From NCBI GenBank assembly GCA_023382535.1, contig JAHDWA010000098.1:1-26443 (forward strand): DNA of 26,443 nucleotides, written 5' to 3'. Position 1 is the stretch's first letter. The number at the start of each line of letters is the position of its first letter. The position numbers were made by a program, and so were the translations under genes. Of this stretch, positions 15,601 to 21,333 are shown in pieces. The notes under the pieces are model-generated. The model was not told the DNA's origin. It worked only from the letters and a program-made list of their open reading frames with translations, and did not search any database. Source of the stretch: Anaerolineae bacterium. Its GTDB lineage: Bacteria > Chloroflexota > Anaerolineae > 4572-78 > J111.

Positions 15601-17858
15601 CCGTCGGCGTCCTCCCACTCATCGTAGATCGTGGCCTGTTGCTGATTGAGGCATTTTTCAATCAGCTCCACGCCTTCGATGCGGGTCGTTCCCCAGGTCT
15701 GCCGGTTCTCCTGAGATTGGCGCAGCCGCTGGGCTTCGGTTAAGTCCAGCCGCCAGTAACCCAGGGTTTTGAGATACTGCGGTTTGATCCGGCCGGTGGT
15801 GCCATGCGGATCGTCGAACAGCCGGCGCATGATGAACTCCGCGATGATGTCCTTGGGGACCCACGGCGCACCAAGCTGGATAAAAATATCTTTCGGCCCG
15901 ACCGGGCGCGGCATCACTTCCCGCAGCGCCAGGATGTTGCGCTCGTAGCGGTTGGGATTGGGGTCCCAAGGCCCTTCCTTGAGCAGCTTGTCCTCGTGTT
16001 CGGCGACGGCCAGCTTCTGGCGAATGTTGCCGCTGAGATACTCGTCAGCGGTCACCCAAAGCTGGTCAGAAGGATCAAAATAGATTTTGCCCTCCAACGC
16101 CTCGATCAACTCGGCCTCCGTCTTGCCGGTCAGCTCCCTCATACGGGGCAGGGCGACCTGCCCGGTTTCCCGCAGGGCGATGATGAGCGCATCCATCGGG
16201 CTGTCGGCCGTAGCCGGCCGGGTTTCGGGTTCGAGCAGCCGCTCGCTGAAGATAGCCGCCTTTTCCGCTTTGCCCTCGAAGGGGTCCCAGCGTTCCAGGG
16301 CCAGGATGTTGTCACTGTCCACGTCCTCGCCGAAGGCGGCGATGTTGGCCGGCTCGTGGAGGTAGCCCCACTTGGCGACGAAGCGCCGGTAAACGGCATT
16401 CAGCTCCTGCTGGGCCTTTTTCAAATGCTCGTCAGAGACAAAGTTGACGTTGGCCTGGATGGTCTTATGGAAGGCGTCACGGACCTCGATCAAGCCGCGC
16501 ACTCGCTGAAGCTGGCGCCCATCCAGATCGGCCCTGACCCATCCCCCCTTGGTTTTCTGCCAGATGCGATACCAGTTATCCATCGCATACGAGCCGGGTC
16601 TGATCCATGGGTCGGTGGGAGGATTGTCGAAGGTCAAAGACTCGACCACGATCTGCCGGCGCGGCTTGGAGACTGCCGGCTTATAGATGTTATTGGGCAG
16701 ATCATCCCCCTCCAAAATTAGGTCCAGCGCCTGACCGATGTCGTAATCCTTGGGGACGACGCACTCGTAAGCATCCTCGTAGCGGCCACCTTCGAGCTGC
16801 ATCTGACCGATCATCATATACGAATAGCGGTCATAGTAAGCATTGAGGCGGTAATCGCCCTTGTTTACTGTGTCCACCCACTCGCCGGCGATAGTGTTGG
16901 GCTGTTCCCGTTTCATCAGGAAGATGATATCGGTTGTGACCTCGGTGTGAGCGTTCTTTTTGAAGGCGGTGACGGGCAGCCGGACCGCGCCGAGGAAGTA
17001 AGCCATCTGGTCCAGGTAGAATCGTACTTTTGACTCCAAGGAATCCATCGTGAAGCGGCTGGTGATGTAGCTGATCAAGCCACCCGGCCGCACGTGATCC
17101 AACGCCTTCACAAAGAAGTAATTGTGCAGGCCGATATCGGACAAATGGGCGCGCCCATTCTGGTAGACGCTGGGATCGTGAACCTTGAGATCGGCGAACG
17201 GCACATTTGAGATAGCTAGGTCGAAGAAATCAGGCTCGTAGGTCGTCGTCTCATAGCCACCCATGTGCAGCTTGACCGAGGGGTAGAGCTGCTTGACCAC
17301 GGCGGCGCTGAGCAGGTCCAGCTCGCAGGCCCAAAGCTGGCTCTTGGTGCGGATCGCCTCCGGCATCAGGCCGAAGTAATGGCCTGCGCCGGCAGCCGGC
17401 TCAAGGATATGCCCGCCGGTGAAACCCAGGTGCTCGATCACTTGCCATTGCCAACGAATGACCTCCGGCGAAGTGTAGTGGGCGTTGATCGTTGAGAAGC
17501 TGGCCGCCCGCCATTCGGCGTCGTCCAGGAGCGGCTTTAACTCAGCCTGGATGTCAATCCATTTACTCTTGGGCTTGGGGTGGAACGCCTGGCCGGAATG
17601 GCCCCAGCCGGTCCACAGGACGAGCTGCCTTTGCTCCTCCGGCGTAGCCTGGCGCTTTTCTTCCCGCAACTGCTTTAGTAGGCGAATGATCTCGATATTC
17701 TGCCGGATTTTTGTCATCTGGCCGCCTGAGCCAATGGGGTCTTGAATCGTAATGCGATAGTCTAAATCTGGTTTGAGGACGACACCCGGCCGGCTGCCGC
17801 CATTTTGGGGCGCAGCCAGTTCGACCGGGGGCGCGTCGAAAAATGAGAGTTGAGCCAT
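12684..17858 (-). CDS. Giant N6-adenine methylase / SNF2-type helicase fusion
   Basis: 1724 aa. Methylase part: SAM-binding motif ILEPAAGAGHYFG (about 151-163) and SNVPF (about 217-221), a variant of the NPPY catalytic motif typical of this fusion family. Helicase part: Walker A HSVGFGKT (about 845-852), VDES followed by GAYKNLWF (about 1007-1017), FATGTPVENSISEVW (about 1054-1068), and QRDGRIWRQG (about 1359-1368), corresponding to SNF2 motifs I, II, III and VI. After about 1430 come long coiled coils and an acidic tail. Such proteins occur on phages and ICEs; relatives include phage P1 DarB, which protects incoming DNA from restriction. That role is family-based inference. It has a terminator-like hairpin in its leader and a GTACCCC-type repeat in its last codons (SEYPQGYEEE). 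Confidence 0.88.
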   Translation of the reverse strand: MAQLSFFDAPPVELAAPQNGGSRPGVVLKPDLDYRITIQDPIGSGGQMTKIRQNIEIIRLLKQLREEKRQATPEEQRQLVLWTGWGHSGQAFHPKPKSKWIDIQAELKPLLDDAEWRAASFSTINAHYTSPEVIRWQWQVIEHLGFTGGHILEPAAGAGHYFGLMPEAIRTKSQLWACELDLLSAAVVKQLYPSVKLHMGGYETTTYEPDFFDLAISNVPFADLKVHDPSVYQNGRAHLSDIGLHNYFFVKALDHVRPGGLISYITSRFTMDSLESKVRFYLDQMAYFLGAVRLPVTAFKKNAHTEVTTDIIFLMKREQPNTIAGEWVDTVNKGDYRLNAYYDRYSYMMIGQMQLEGGRYEDAYECVVPKDYDIGQALDLILEGDDLPNNIYKPAVSKPRRQIVVESLTFDNPPTDPWIRPGSYAMDNWYRIWQKTKGGWVRADLDGRQLQRVRGLIEVRDAFHKTIQANVNFVSDEHLKKAQQELNAVYRRFVAKWGYLHEPANIAAFGEDVDSDNILALERWDPFEGKAEKAAIFSERLLEPETRPATADSPMDALIIALRETGQVALPRMRELTGKTEAELIEALEGKIYFDPSDQLWVTADEYLSGNIRQKLAVAEHEDKLLKEGPWDPNPNRYERNILALREVMPRPVGPKDIFIQLGAPWVPKDIIAEFIMRRLFDDPHGTTGRIKPQYLKTLGYWRLDLTEAQRLRQSQENRQTWGTTRIEGVELIEKCLNQQQATIYDEWEDADGKKHRTVNQEDTLVARAKQDEIRQAFDKWIWQNEQRTERLVLIYNEKFNSTLPRKFDGTPLHFPGLNPKIILRQIQKDVIWRGLQQQALMMAHSVGFGKTYSLTGLTMRLRQTRLRKRICIVVKRATFGQFVASFREAYPLATISPIASGQSQHHRRRQLARITTEDYDVIITTHPVFYQIPLKPATKAKFLRDQIAELEEAIFEARGDRISTKELEKAKKRLELKLRKAMAQGAAHDENALYFEDLGLDALLVDESGAYKNLWFHSVMTRISGVGGSESGRAFDMFLKIRHLQGKGGFIAFATGTPVENSISEVWVMMSYLMPDRLRELGLHHFDAWAATFGKVVTGVEMKPDGSGFRMASRFASFNNLVQLKRLWWEVADTQMDADKAGIVRPPLMTDKPIGIDAQPYPELKRIIETLANRANNLGQKDPHEDNILKIMSDADKASLDARLLKEFPVVDVNGKKTGEVIHITGDYAGSKANLCADQVAQIYHDTYAAELPNLPGWYPLTQLIFLDTSTPKPGQWSVYEDLKQKLIARGVKPEHIAFAQDYSDDDKKARLATALNAGKIRIAIGHTEIMGIGLNCQRLLVALHHLDCPWKPAWLEQRDGRIWRQGNLCPQISIYRYVMGGSFDVYRWQTVERKYNFIVQFNSDDLSVNTIEDPGMAVLSAREMTALATGNPAIIRQVELQTKLRILTAQKREYNDTLYRARGRLSRLTRELESDRGKLERYQALLQPAQEQGIEAAVTLGQQLYDLAAPHFETLDQKIEIGQLYNLKVFYLGTKVEEKPEPVRAKVDRNYWGAADAAPLEGADAEAKPDTLPPPPKIKVDKEIYLENDDLDFSVKFDLRVVEETRTNLNANVLKRLYEVELPEKIHDHQQMVADDERQLAETERILAKPFEKAEELAAIEAELSGVEREIRETLGEADAAENRQAARVALEIGQEAEEIIPSDDADDDASEYPQGYEEEVD
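12702..12726 (+). repeat. Dispersed GTACCCC-type hairpin repeat at end of methylase-helicase
   Basis: GTACCCCTGCGGGTAC followed by TCCGAAGCG. Read in frame on the minus strand as S-E-Y-P-Q-G-Y near the C terminus of the 1724-aa protein. The copy at 25614 shares CTGCGGGTAC and the CGAAGC tail. Confidence 0.6.
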
Positions 17859-17885
17859 TGGGGTTCCTTTCGTAGAAAATAAAAA

Positions 17886-17906
17886 AGCGGCTCGAATCGA
17901 GCCGCT
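17886..17906 (-). terminator. Terminator in the leader of the methylase-helicase gene
   Basis: AGCGGCTCG-AAT-CGAGCCGCT, a perfect 9-bp stem followed on the minus strand by TTTTTTATTTTC and, 18 bases later, the start codon of the 1724-aa gene. No minus-strand gene ends between here and 18171, so this terminator lies in a 5' leader. It could be an attenuator, or end a short RNA transcribed from the divergent region. Confidence 0.7.
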
Positions 17907-17936
17907 CGGTTCACTATTTGCTGGATATTCGGGTCT

Positions 17937-18011
17937 GGTCGCGGGGCTAATGACCCTTGGAAATCCCCGAAGGGGGACGCCCTAAAAACAGGCCGTTAGG
18001 CCACCGCGACC
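17937..18011 (-). ncRNA. Candidate structured RNA (cloverleaf-like, 75 nt)
   Basis: GGTCGCGG (17937-17944) and CCGCGACC (18004-18011) form a perfect 8-bp closing stem. Inside it are GGCC-GTTA-GGCC (17991-18002), TCCCC-GAAG-GGGGA (about 17964-17977) and a possible weaker GGG/CCC hairpin. It resembles a multi-branched fold closed by one stem, and is followed on the minus strand by a terminator and then the methylase-helicase gene. It is not a tRNA: there is no T-loop or anticodon arm. The strand is chosen only because of that downstream context. Confidence 0.3.
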
Positions 18012-18103
18012 GCCCAATGATGCTCCCACAAAACCCACACTCACGATACATCTAAAAGTTTTGAAAAACTATCACTCCAACTATGGGTTTTGAAAAATTC
18101 TCT

Positions 18104-18140
18104 TGATATGATGGGGAGAGTTCCCCAATTGGGGAACTCT
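18104..18140 (+). promoter_or_regulatory. Extended -10 promoter with 24-bp palindrome at the start site
   Basis: TG-A-TATGAT (18104-18112) is an extended -10. No -35 at usual spacing is seen, but a direct repeat GTTTTGAAAAA occurs at 18058 and 18087. The expected start site falls at about 18119, at the edge of a perfect 24-bp palindrome (AGAGTTCCCCAA and complement, 18117-18140). So the site could be an operator, or the mRNA could begin with a strong stem-loop. The gene at 18172 follows with an AGGAGG ribosome site (18159-18164). Confidence 0.5.
18117..18140. repeat. CCCCAATTGGGG palindrome, copy 4 (24 bp, longest)
   Basis: The core TTCCCCAATTGGGGAA extended by perfect matches to 24 bp. This is the longest of the five copies and the only one placed at a recognisable promoter start site. 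TTTT follows it on the plus strand, so it could also act as a terminator-like hairpin. Confidence 0.8.
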
Positions 18141-18171
18141 TTTCATCCCCACACTTACAGGAGGTTCTACT

Positions 18172-18810
18172 ATGGCATCTATGGATCGCCGCAAACTTCA
18201 ATCCAAATTTTATCTGATGGTGGATCACATCACTTTCGCTTCAACCGCGATTGGGGCTGCGACCAACGGCCGCACCGCCGCGACCGCCTGGGCCAAAGAC
18301 ACTAACGTGGTCTTTGTGGGCGAGCTGCGCCACATCCTCATTTTCGCCTTGATGGCCTTCGACGTGGCTGCCGTCGCCGTGAATGAGCAGTTCCGCCTGG
18401 TCAGCGAGCGCAAGTTTCAAAATTTGCTGGCTACCAACGACCTGAAAATCATTGACCTGGACCCGACCGCCGGTGAGGGCATCGTCGAGGACGAGGATGT
18501 TCTTTTCCTCGAAAATCTGACCAACAACTACCGCCACGAATGGGATGTGGTCAGCGGCCTGATTGTCGAGGACGATGTGACCGGGGCCAAGGAGTTTTTC
18601 AGCGGCTCGACCCTGGCCGCGCTGGCTTACGGCTTGCAGTTCAAAACCGGGGGGACCGCGCCGCTGTATGGCGCAACGAATTTCGGGTTCTTCGACATTT
18701 CGGGCGCCGGCATTGGCCTGAGCGTAGTGGATCTGCTCGGACCTTCCGGCCCGGTTGAACTCGACAAAGCGCACGTGACTTTGGGCAACCTGGTCCTGAG
18801 CGCCTCGTAA
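18172..18810 (+). CDS. Unknown protein, probably highly expressed
   Basis: 212 aa starting MASMDRRKLQSKFYLMVDH. The consensus AGGAGG site 7 bases before the ATG is the best in the window, and the gene has its own promoter, suggesting abundant synthesis. No signal peptide is seen. The sequence is Ala/Gly/Val-rich with a weakly hydrophobic stretch (ELRHILIFALMAFDVAAVAV) and a C-terminal Gly/Leu-rich beta region (YGATNFGFFDISGAGIGLSV). No family recognised. A structural (virion or sheath-like) protein is one possibility; a partner of the following membrane protein and response regulator is another. No homologue can be named. Confidence 0.7.
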   Translation: MASMDRRKLQSKFYLMVDHITFASTAIGAATNGRTAATAWAKDTNVVFVGELRHILIFALMAFDVAAVAVNEQFRLVSERKFQNLLATNDLKIIDLDPTAGEGIVEDEDVLFLENLTNNYRHEWDVVSGLIVEDDVTGAKEFFSGSTLAALAYGLQFKTGGTAPLYGATNFGFFDISGAGIGLSVVDLLGPSGPVELDKAHVTLGNLVLSAS

Positions 18811-18825
18811 TCAGGAACATAAGCG

Positions 18826-19131
18826 ATGCCTGTCACCGATATGTCCCTATTCCTGGTCTTTGGTTTTCTCCTGCTGGCGGCCTATGTCGGTGGCGGCATC
18901 GTTGCCTGGATTCTATCGTGGGAAGCGCGGCGCGACCGGGCCGAACTGCGCCAGGAACGAAAAACGCTGATCGAGGAAAATCGAAGGTTGAGCGAGGAAA
19001 TCTTACAGCTCAAAGAACAAATCATTGATCTGCGCAGCCAGCTCGCTACGGCCGTGCAGGAGCTTAACAAGTTTACGGCGGTGTTAGATACCGCAGGGGT
19101 ACAATGTGGCCGCGAAGGTCTTAATAATTGA
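18826..19131 (+). CDS. Membrane-anchored coiled-coil protein
   Basis: 101 aa starting MPVTDMSLFLVFGFLLLAAY. Residues about 7-30 make one transmembrane helix. Residues about 35-90 form a long charged coiled coil (RAELRQERKTLIEENRRLSE and on). It resembles small phage and secretion-accessory proteins with a single membrane anchor, but no family is clear. AGGAA lies upstream of the ATG. The last 26 bases overlap the response regulator start, and a GTACCCC-type repeat lies in the overlap (encoding DTAGVQ), so the repeat also supplies part of the next gene's ribosome site. Confidence 0.65.
   Translation: MPVTDMSLFLVFGFLLLAAYVGGGIVAWILSWEARRDRAELRQERKTLIEENRRLSEEILQLKEQIIDLRSQLATAVQELNKFTAVLDTAGVQCGREGLNN
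19087..19102 (-). repeat. Dispersed GTACCCC-type repeat, reverse orientation
   Basis: GATACCGCAGGGGTAC, identical over 16 bases to 24235-24250. Here it carries the GGGG that serves as ribosome site for the GTG start at 19106. Confidence 0.55.
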
Positions 19132-19699
19132 AGATCAGACGGCTTTCCTGCTCCGCGACCTACTGGAGCTGCATGCGCCAGCAGATGCTCAGGGCCGCAA
19201 GCCCTTTGAGTTCGACATCGCTGGTGATGGCCTGGTCGCGCTTGAAAAGCTGGCCGGGCCATTGCCCGATCTGGTTCTGCTAGACCTGCGCCTGCCCGGT
19301 ATCGGCGGCATGGCGGTCCTGGACGCAATCCGCAAAACCGCTTCTTGCCTCCCGGTGATCGTAGTCTCCGCGTACGGCGACAAACGCACCCGACAGGAAG
19401 CGGCCCAGCGGGGTGCGGACGGCTTCTTTCAAAAACCGGTCAACGTCGCCAAGCTCTACCAACAGATGCGCCTCTTGCTGGCGATGCAGACGCCCCACCA
19501 GCTTGAAGCCGAACTCAGCCTCCAAGCCGAGGGCCGTCAGGCCCAGCTCATCGCCCAGACGCGCCGGTTGAATAAGCTCAAAGAGCGCCAGGCCCTGCTG
19601 GGGATTGATGCGCCGCCGGAGCTGCTTATCGAAATCGAGGATCTGGAGGGGGAAATAAAAAACGCGGAGGGCCTTTTCGGGCCTCCGCGTAAGAATTAA
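19106..19699 (+). CDS. Response regulator with C-terminal EIEDLE-type helical segment
   Basis: 197 aa from a GTG. Residues 4-125 are a receiver domain: acidic pair Glu9-Asp10 (LIIED), phospho-acceptor Asp60 (LVLLDLRLP), Ser88 (VVSAYGD) and Lys110 (FQKPV). No DNA-binding domain follows. Residues about 150-187 form a helical segment RRLNKLKERQALLGI then DAPPELLIEIEDLEGEI. This resembles a segment I recall from effector-associated regions of Chloroflexota and cyanobacterial signalling proteins (with TIR, CHAT or NTPase domains). The match is from memory. No kinase is in the window. It overlaps the membrane coiled-coil gene and its 3' end contains a minus-strand terminator. Confidence 0.82.
   Translation: MAAKVLIIEDQTAFLLRDLLELHAPADAQGRKPFEFDIAGDGLVALEKLAGPLPDLVLLDLRLPGIGGMAVLDAIRKTASCLPVIVVSAYGDKRTRQEAAQRGADGFFQKPVNVAKLYQQMRLLLAMQTPHQLEAELSLQAEGRQAQLIAQTRRLNKLKERQALLGIDAPPELLIEIEDLEGEIKNAEGLFGPPRKN
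19655..19690 (-). terminator. Terminator of the retropepsin pair, inside the response regulator gene
   Basis: ACGCGGAGG pairs with CCTCCGCGT (plus two further pairs after one mismatch), with T6 and TTTATTT following on the minus strand. It lies within the last codons of the plus-strand response regulator (KNAEGLFGPP), so the two convergent units share these bases. Confidence 0.7.
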
Positions 19700-19722
19700 G
19701 TCAGATCGTTTTTTGAGGCTGG

Positions 19723-20169
19723 TTAGCCAGCCCCGGCTCCAGAAGCTACCCTGTGCTTCGGTTTAACCTCAAAAGTCGATTGGGAACGAAAGAAACAAAC
19801 ATCAAACTCTATAAAAAAATTCACCTGCCCCAATATTAGCGGGACCTCCTCACTTTTTGTCCAGGCAAACGCCAGACGAACCGGCGGAAATTTACTCACG
19901 GTCGCTGAGACAATTAACACTCTGGCTTCTTGTTGAGCCAAATTCCCGGTTAATTTTACGGGGATCGTTTGCCTCTCCCACTCAGCCCCTAACCGGAGAC
20001 CAACCTGATAGGGCAGGACATTGACGGTTGCCCCACTGTCTAACAAGCCTGAAACTTCGACCACTTGCTGCTGATAGGTCAAACTCAGGGGAAGATAAGG
20101 CAGGCTGCTTGCGCTCCTTGAAGCTGTCTCCCCTTCAGAATAGCTAACCCGTTCGGCTTTAATGGCCAT
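19723..20169 (-). CDS. Retropepsin-like aspartic protease fold protein
   Basis: 148 aa. GLLDSGATVNVLP (Asp44-Ser45-Gly46) is the catalytic D-S/T-G loop of retropepsin-like proteins, and EVPLILGQVNFFIEFDV near residue 110 is the partner strand (I-L-G motif). Such single-domain proteins act as dimers in retroviruses; bacterial members are poorly characterised and may be proteases or non-catalytic domains. The gene starts at the ATG at 20169, overlapping the 72-aa gene by 11 bases. Base composition is less GC-rich than its neighbours, suggesting acquired cargo. Confidence 0.75.
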   Translation of the reverse strand: MAIKAERVSYSEGETASRSASSLPYLPLSLTYQQQVVEVSGLLDSGATVNVLPYQVGLRLGAEWERQTIPVKLTGNLAQQEARVLIVSATVSKFPPVRLAFAWTKSEEVPLILGQVNFFIEFDVCFFRSQSTFEVKPKHRVASGAGAG

Positions 20170-20377
20170 TTATTTCTTGGTCGGCTTCCAGGGCTTGCAG
20201 TAAGGTATCAGCCGCTTCAAAGGCATTAAAGGGAGTCCAGATGGGATAAGTGAGATTCGGGTCAAGCAAAGAGACCCCTTCCTCTTGGGCCAGTTCAAAA
20301 ACCAAAAACTGCAACAGCCGGAGTTTATCAGCGTGGGGCAAGGCTTGCAGCACCGGAATTAATTCGGCTAATGACAT
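20159..20377 (-). CDS. Small helical partner of the retropepsin-like protein
   Basis: 72 aa from the ATG at 20377 (MSLAELIPVLQALPHADKLRLLQFL), supported by GGAG upstream; an ATG five codons earlier is possible. The pattern L-x-E-L-I-P-x-L...D-K-L-x-L-L-Q...YPIWTPFNAFEAADTLLQALE matches a small family I associate with Cyanobacteria and Chloroflexota, usually found directly before a retropepsin-like gene. Function unproven; the pairing suggests a toxin-antitoxin-like or substrate/protease relation, which is inference. Confidence 0.65.
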   Translation of the reverse strand: MSLAELIPVLQALPHADKLRLLQFLVFELAQEEGVSLLDPNLTYPIWTPFNAFEAADTLLQALEADQEINGH

Positions 20378-20409
20378 GATCACCCTCTCCATCGTTCTCA
20401 GATAAGGTT

Positions 20410-20438
20410 ATTATAAGGCTTTCTGACCACTAAGCCAA
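20410..20438 (-). promoter_or_regulatory. Sigma70 promoter of the retropepsin pair
   Basis: TTGGCT (20433-20438) and TATAAT (20410-20415) on the minus strand, spaced 17 bases. It is the best -35/-10 pair in the window and lies 33 bases before the 72-aa gene. Confidence 0.75.
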
Positions 20439-20463
20439 TCTTGAAAGAGAAAAGGCTAATTGC

Positions 20464-20478
20464 CATCTCCTGGAGATG
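20464..20478. repeat. Palindrome CATCTCC-T-GGAGATG
   Basis: 7-bp arms around one base, upstream of the promoter of the retropepsin pair. It could be an operator; no relative of it was noticed elsewhere. Confidence 0.35.
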
Positions 20479-20544
20479 AGGCAGGGTAATGGGTCAAAAC
20501 TAGAGCGTACGGGCTATTAAATCCTAACCCCTGAGCCATAAAAA

Positions 20545-20558
20545 GGGGCGTTAGCCCC
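20545..20558 (-). terminator. Second terminator after the 154-aa gene
   Basis: GGGGC-GTTA-GCCCC with TTTTT following on the minus strand, about 50 bases past the first terminator at 20609-20632. Confidence 0.55.
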
Positions 20559-20564
20559 TGATCT

Positions 20565-20587
20565 ATCCCCCTGCGGGGATACGGAAG
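20565..20587 (+). repeat. Dispersed GTACCCC-type hairpin repeat
   Basis: ATCCCCCTGCGGGGAT followed by ACGGAAGC, intergenic between two terminators. Confidence 0.5.
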
Positions 20588-20608
20588 CCTATAAGCGAAG
20601 AAAAAAAG

Positions 20609-20632
20609 GCGCCTTCCACGTGGGAAGGCGTC
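20609..20632 (-). terminator. Terminator of the 154-aa gene (bidirectional)
   Basis: GGCGCCTTCC pairs with GGAAGGCGTC (one wobble) around ACGTG. It is flanked by A7 on the left and TTTT on the right, so it is functional in both directions. Confidence 0.75.
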
Positions 20633-20647
20633 TTTTGGGTAGTAGGC

Positions 20648-21112
20648 TTAGAAGCCCAAGCGAGCGAAGGCAGCGGCGCGCTTGTTCTCAGCTTTGACGG
20701 CGGCTTTGCGCTTGTCGTTCGCCTTTTCGGCAGCCACGACTTCGTGCAGCTTCACACCTTCGAGGCTGTAGCCGGCGGGCAGGGCGGAGCCGGTAATCGT
20801 CAGCACGATATCCTCGACCTGGGCGCTGTAGCCGTAGCGGATAATGGTCGGCTGCTCGCCAACGGTCAGATTGCGTTTCCGGAACACGAACACGGTGTTG
20901 CCGGAGGCTTCTTCCTGGGCGATCTCGTTGTTCCAGTCAGCGTCGGCGACCATGGCCACCAGCATATCCTCAACCTGCGCTTTGGTCGGCGCGTAGTAGG
21001 TGGTCGGCAGGACGTTGGCGGTTCCGCGGCCCTTAAGTGCTTCTCGGCGGGCATTGGCGGCGGCTACTTTGGCAGAGAGCAATTCGGTTTGGGTGGATTC
21101 GGTGCGTTTCAT
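20648..21112 (-). CDS. Hypothetical protein, 154 aa
   Basis: 154 aa starting MKRTESTQTELLSAKVAAANARR, with CAAAGGAGATC before the ATG. N and C termini are basic, Ala/Lys-rich helices; the middle has beta-type stretches (NTVFVFRKRNLTVGEQPT, EDIVLTITGSALPAGYSL). No family recognised. It is a separate transcription unit, preceded by two copies of the hairpin plus GGGTTAC module and followed by two terminators, an arrangement like that of SSB; a DNA-binding role is plausible only by this analogy. Confidence 0.65.
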   Translation of the reverse strand: MKRTESTQTELLSAKVAAANARREALKGRGTANVLPTTYYAPTKAQVEDMLVAMVADADWNNEIAQEEASGNTVFVFRKRNLTVGEQPTIIRYGYSAQVEDIVLTITGSALPAGYSLEGVKLHEVVAAEKANDKRKAAVKAENKRAAAFARLGF

Positions 21113-21205
21113 AGTACAGATCTCCTTTGTGTGAAAGTAATTGATTTGACGCTCTCAGGCACTTGGGGCCGCCTCTGTGGAAGCCCTACCCGGCCTGAGA
21201 ACAAA

Positions 21206-21252
21206 AGAAAAAATCTACAGTAACCCTTACGCCGGGGGCCGAAAGTGGCCCC
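21206..21252 (-). promoter_or_regulatory. Hairpin plus GGGTTACTGTAG-T6 module, copy B
   Basis: On the minus strand: GGGGCC-ACTTTC-GGCCCC hairpin (21235-21252), a short gap, then AGGGTTACTGTAG, A, TTTTTTCTT. The copy before SSB (25657-25700) has the same 13 bases and T-run. Function unknown; terminator, promoter or RNA-processing site are possible. Confidence 0.5.
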
Positions 21253-21264
21253 ACTAAAAAGCAT

Positions 21265-21323
21265 AAGAGAAACCTCACCATAACCCTCACGGAGCGAGAA
21301 TCCCCTGATTCTCGCTCCGTGAG
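21265..21323 (-). promoter_or_regulatory. 17-bp stem plus GGGTTATGGTGAG module, copy C
   Basis: CTCACGGAGCGAGAATC and its complement form a perfect 17-bp stem with a CCCT loop (21286-21323), 10 bases past the stop of the 975-aa gene. On the minus strand it is followed by GGTTATGGTGAGG and TTTCTCTTATG, a diverged version of the module. The long stem should block 3' exonucleases or assist termination. Confidence 0.55.
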
Positions 21324-21333
21324 AGCAGCGCGC

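Noticed and set aside
15804..16721. A 305-codon plus-strand open frame within the methylase-helicase
   Set aside because: Same antisense artefact; the minus-strand frame is continuous and carries the conserved domains.
17937..18011. A tRNA gene: 75 bases closed by an 8-bp acceptor-like stem with cloverleaf-like hairpins
   Set aside because: The internal hairpins have 4-base loops, there is no TTC-type T-loop, no 7-base anticodon loop and no CCA-compatible end. Kept only as a candidate structured RNA.
18090..18305. A 71-codon plus-strand frame starting in the promoter region
   Set aside because: It runs through the promoter and palindrome and overlaps the 212-aa gene out of frame; the AGGAGG site belongs to the ATG at 18172.
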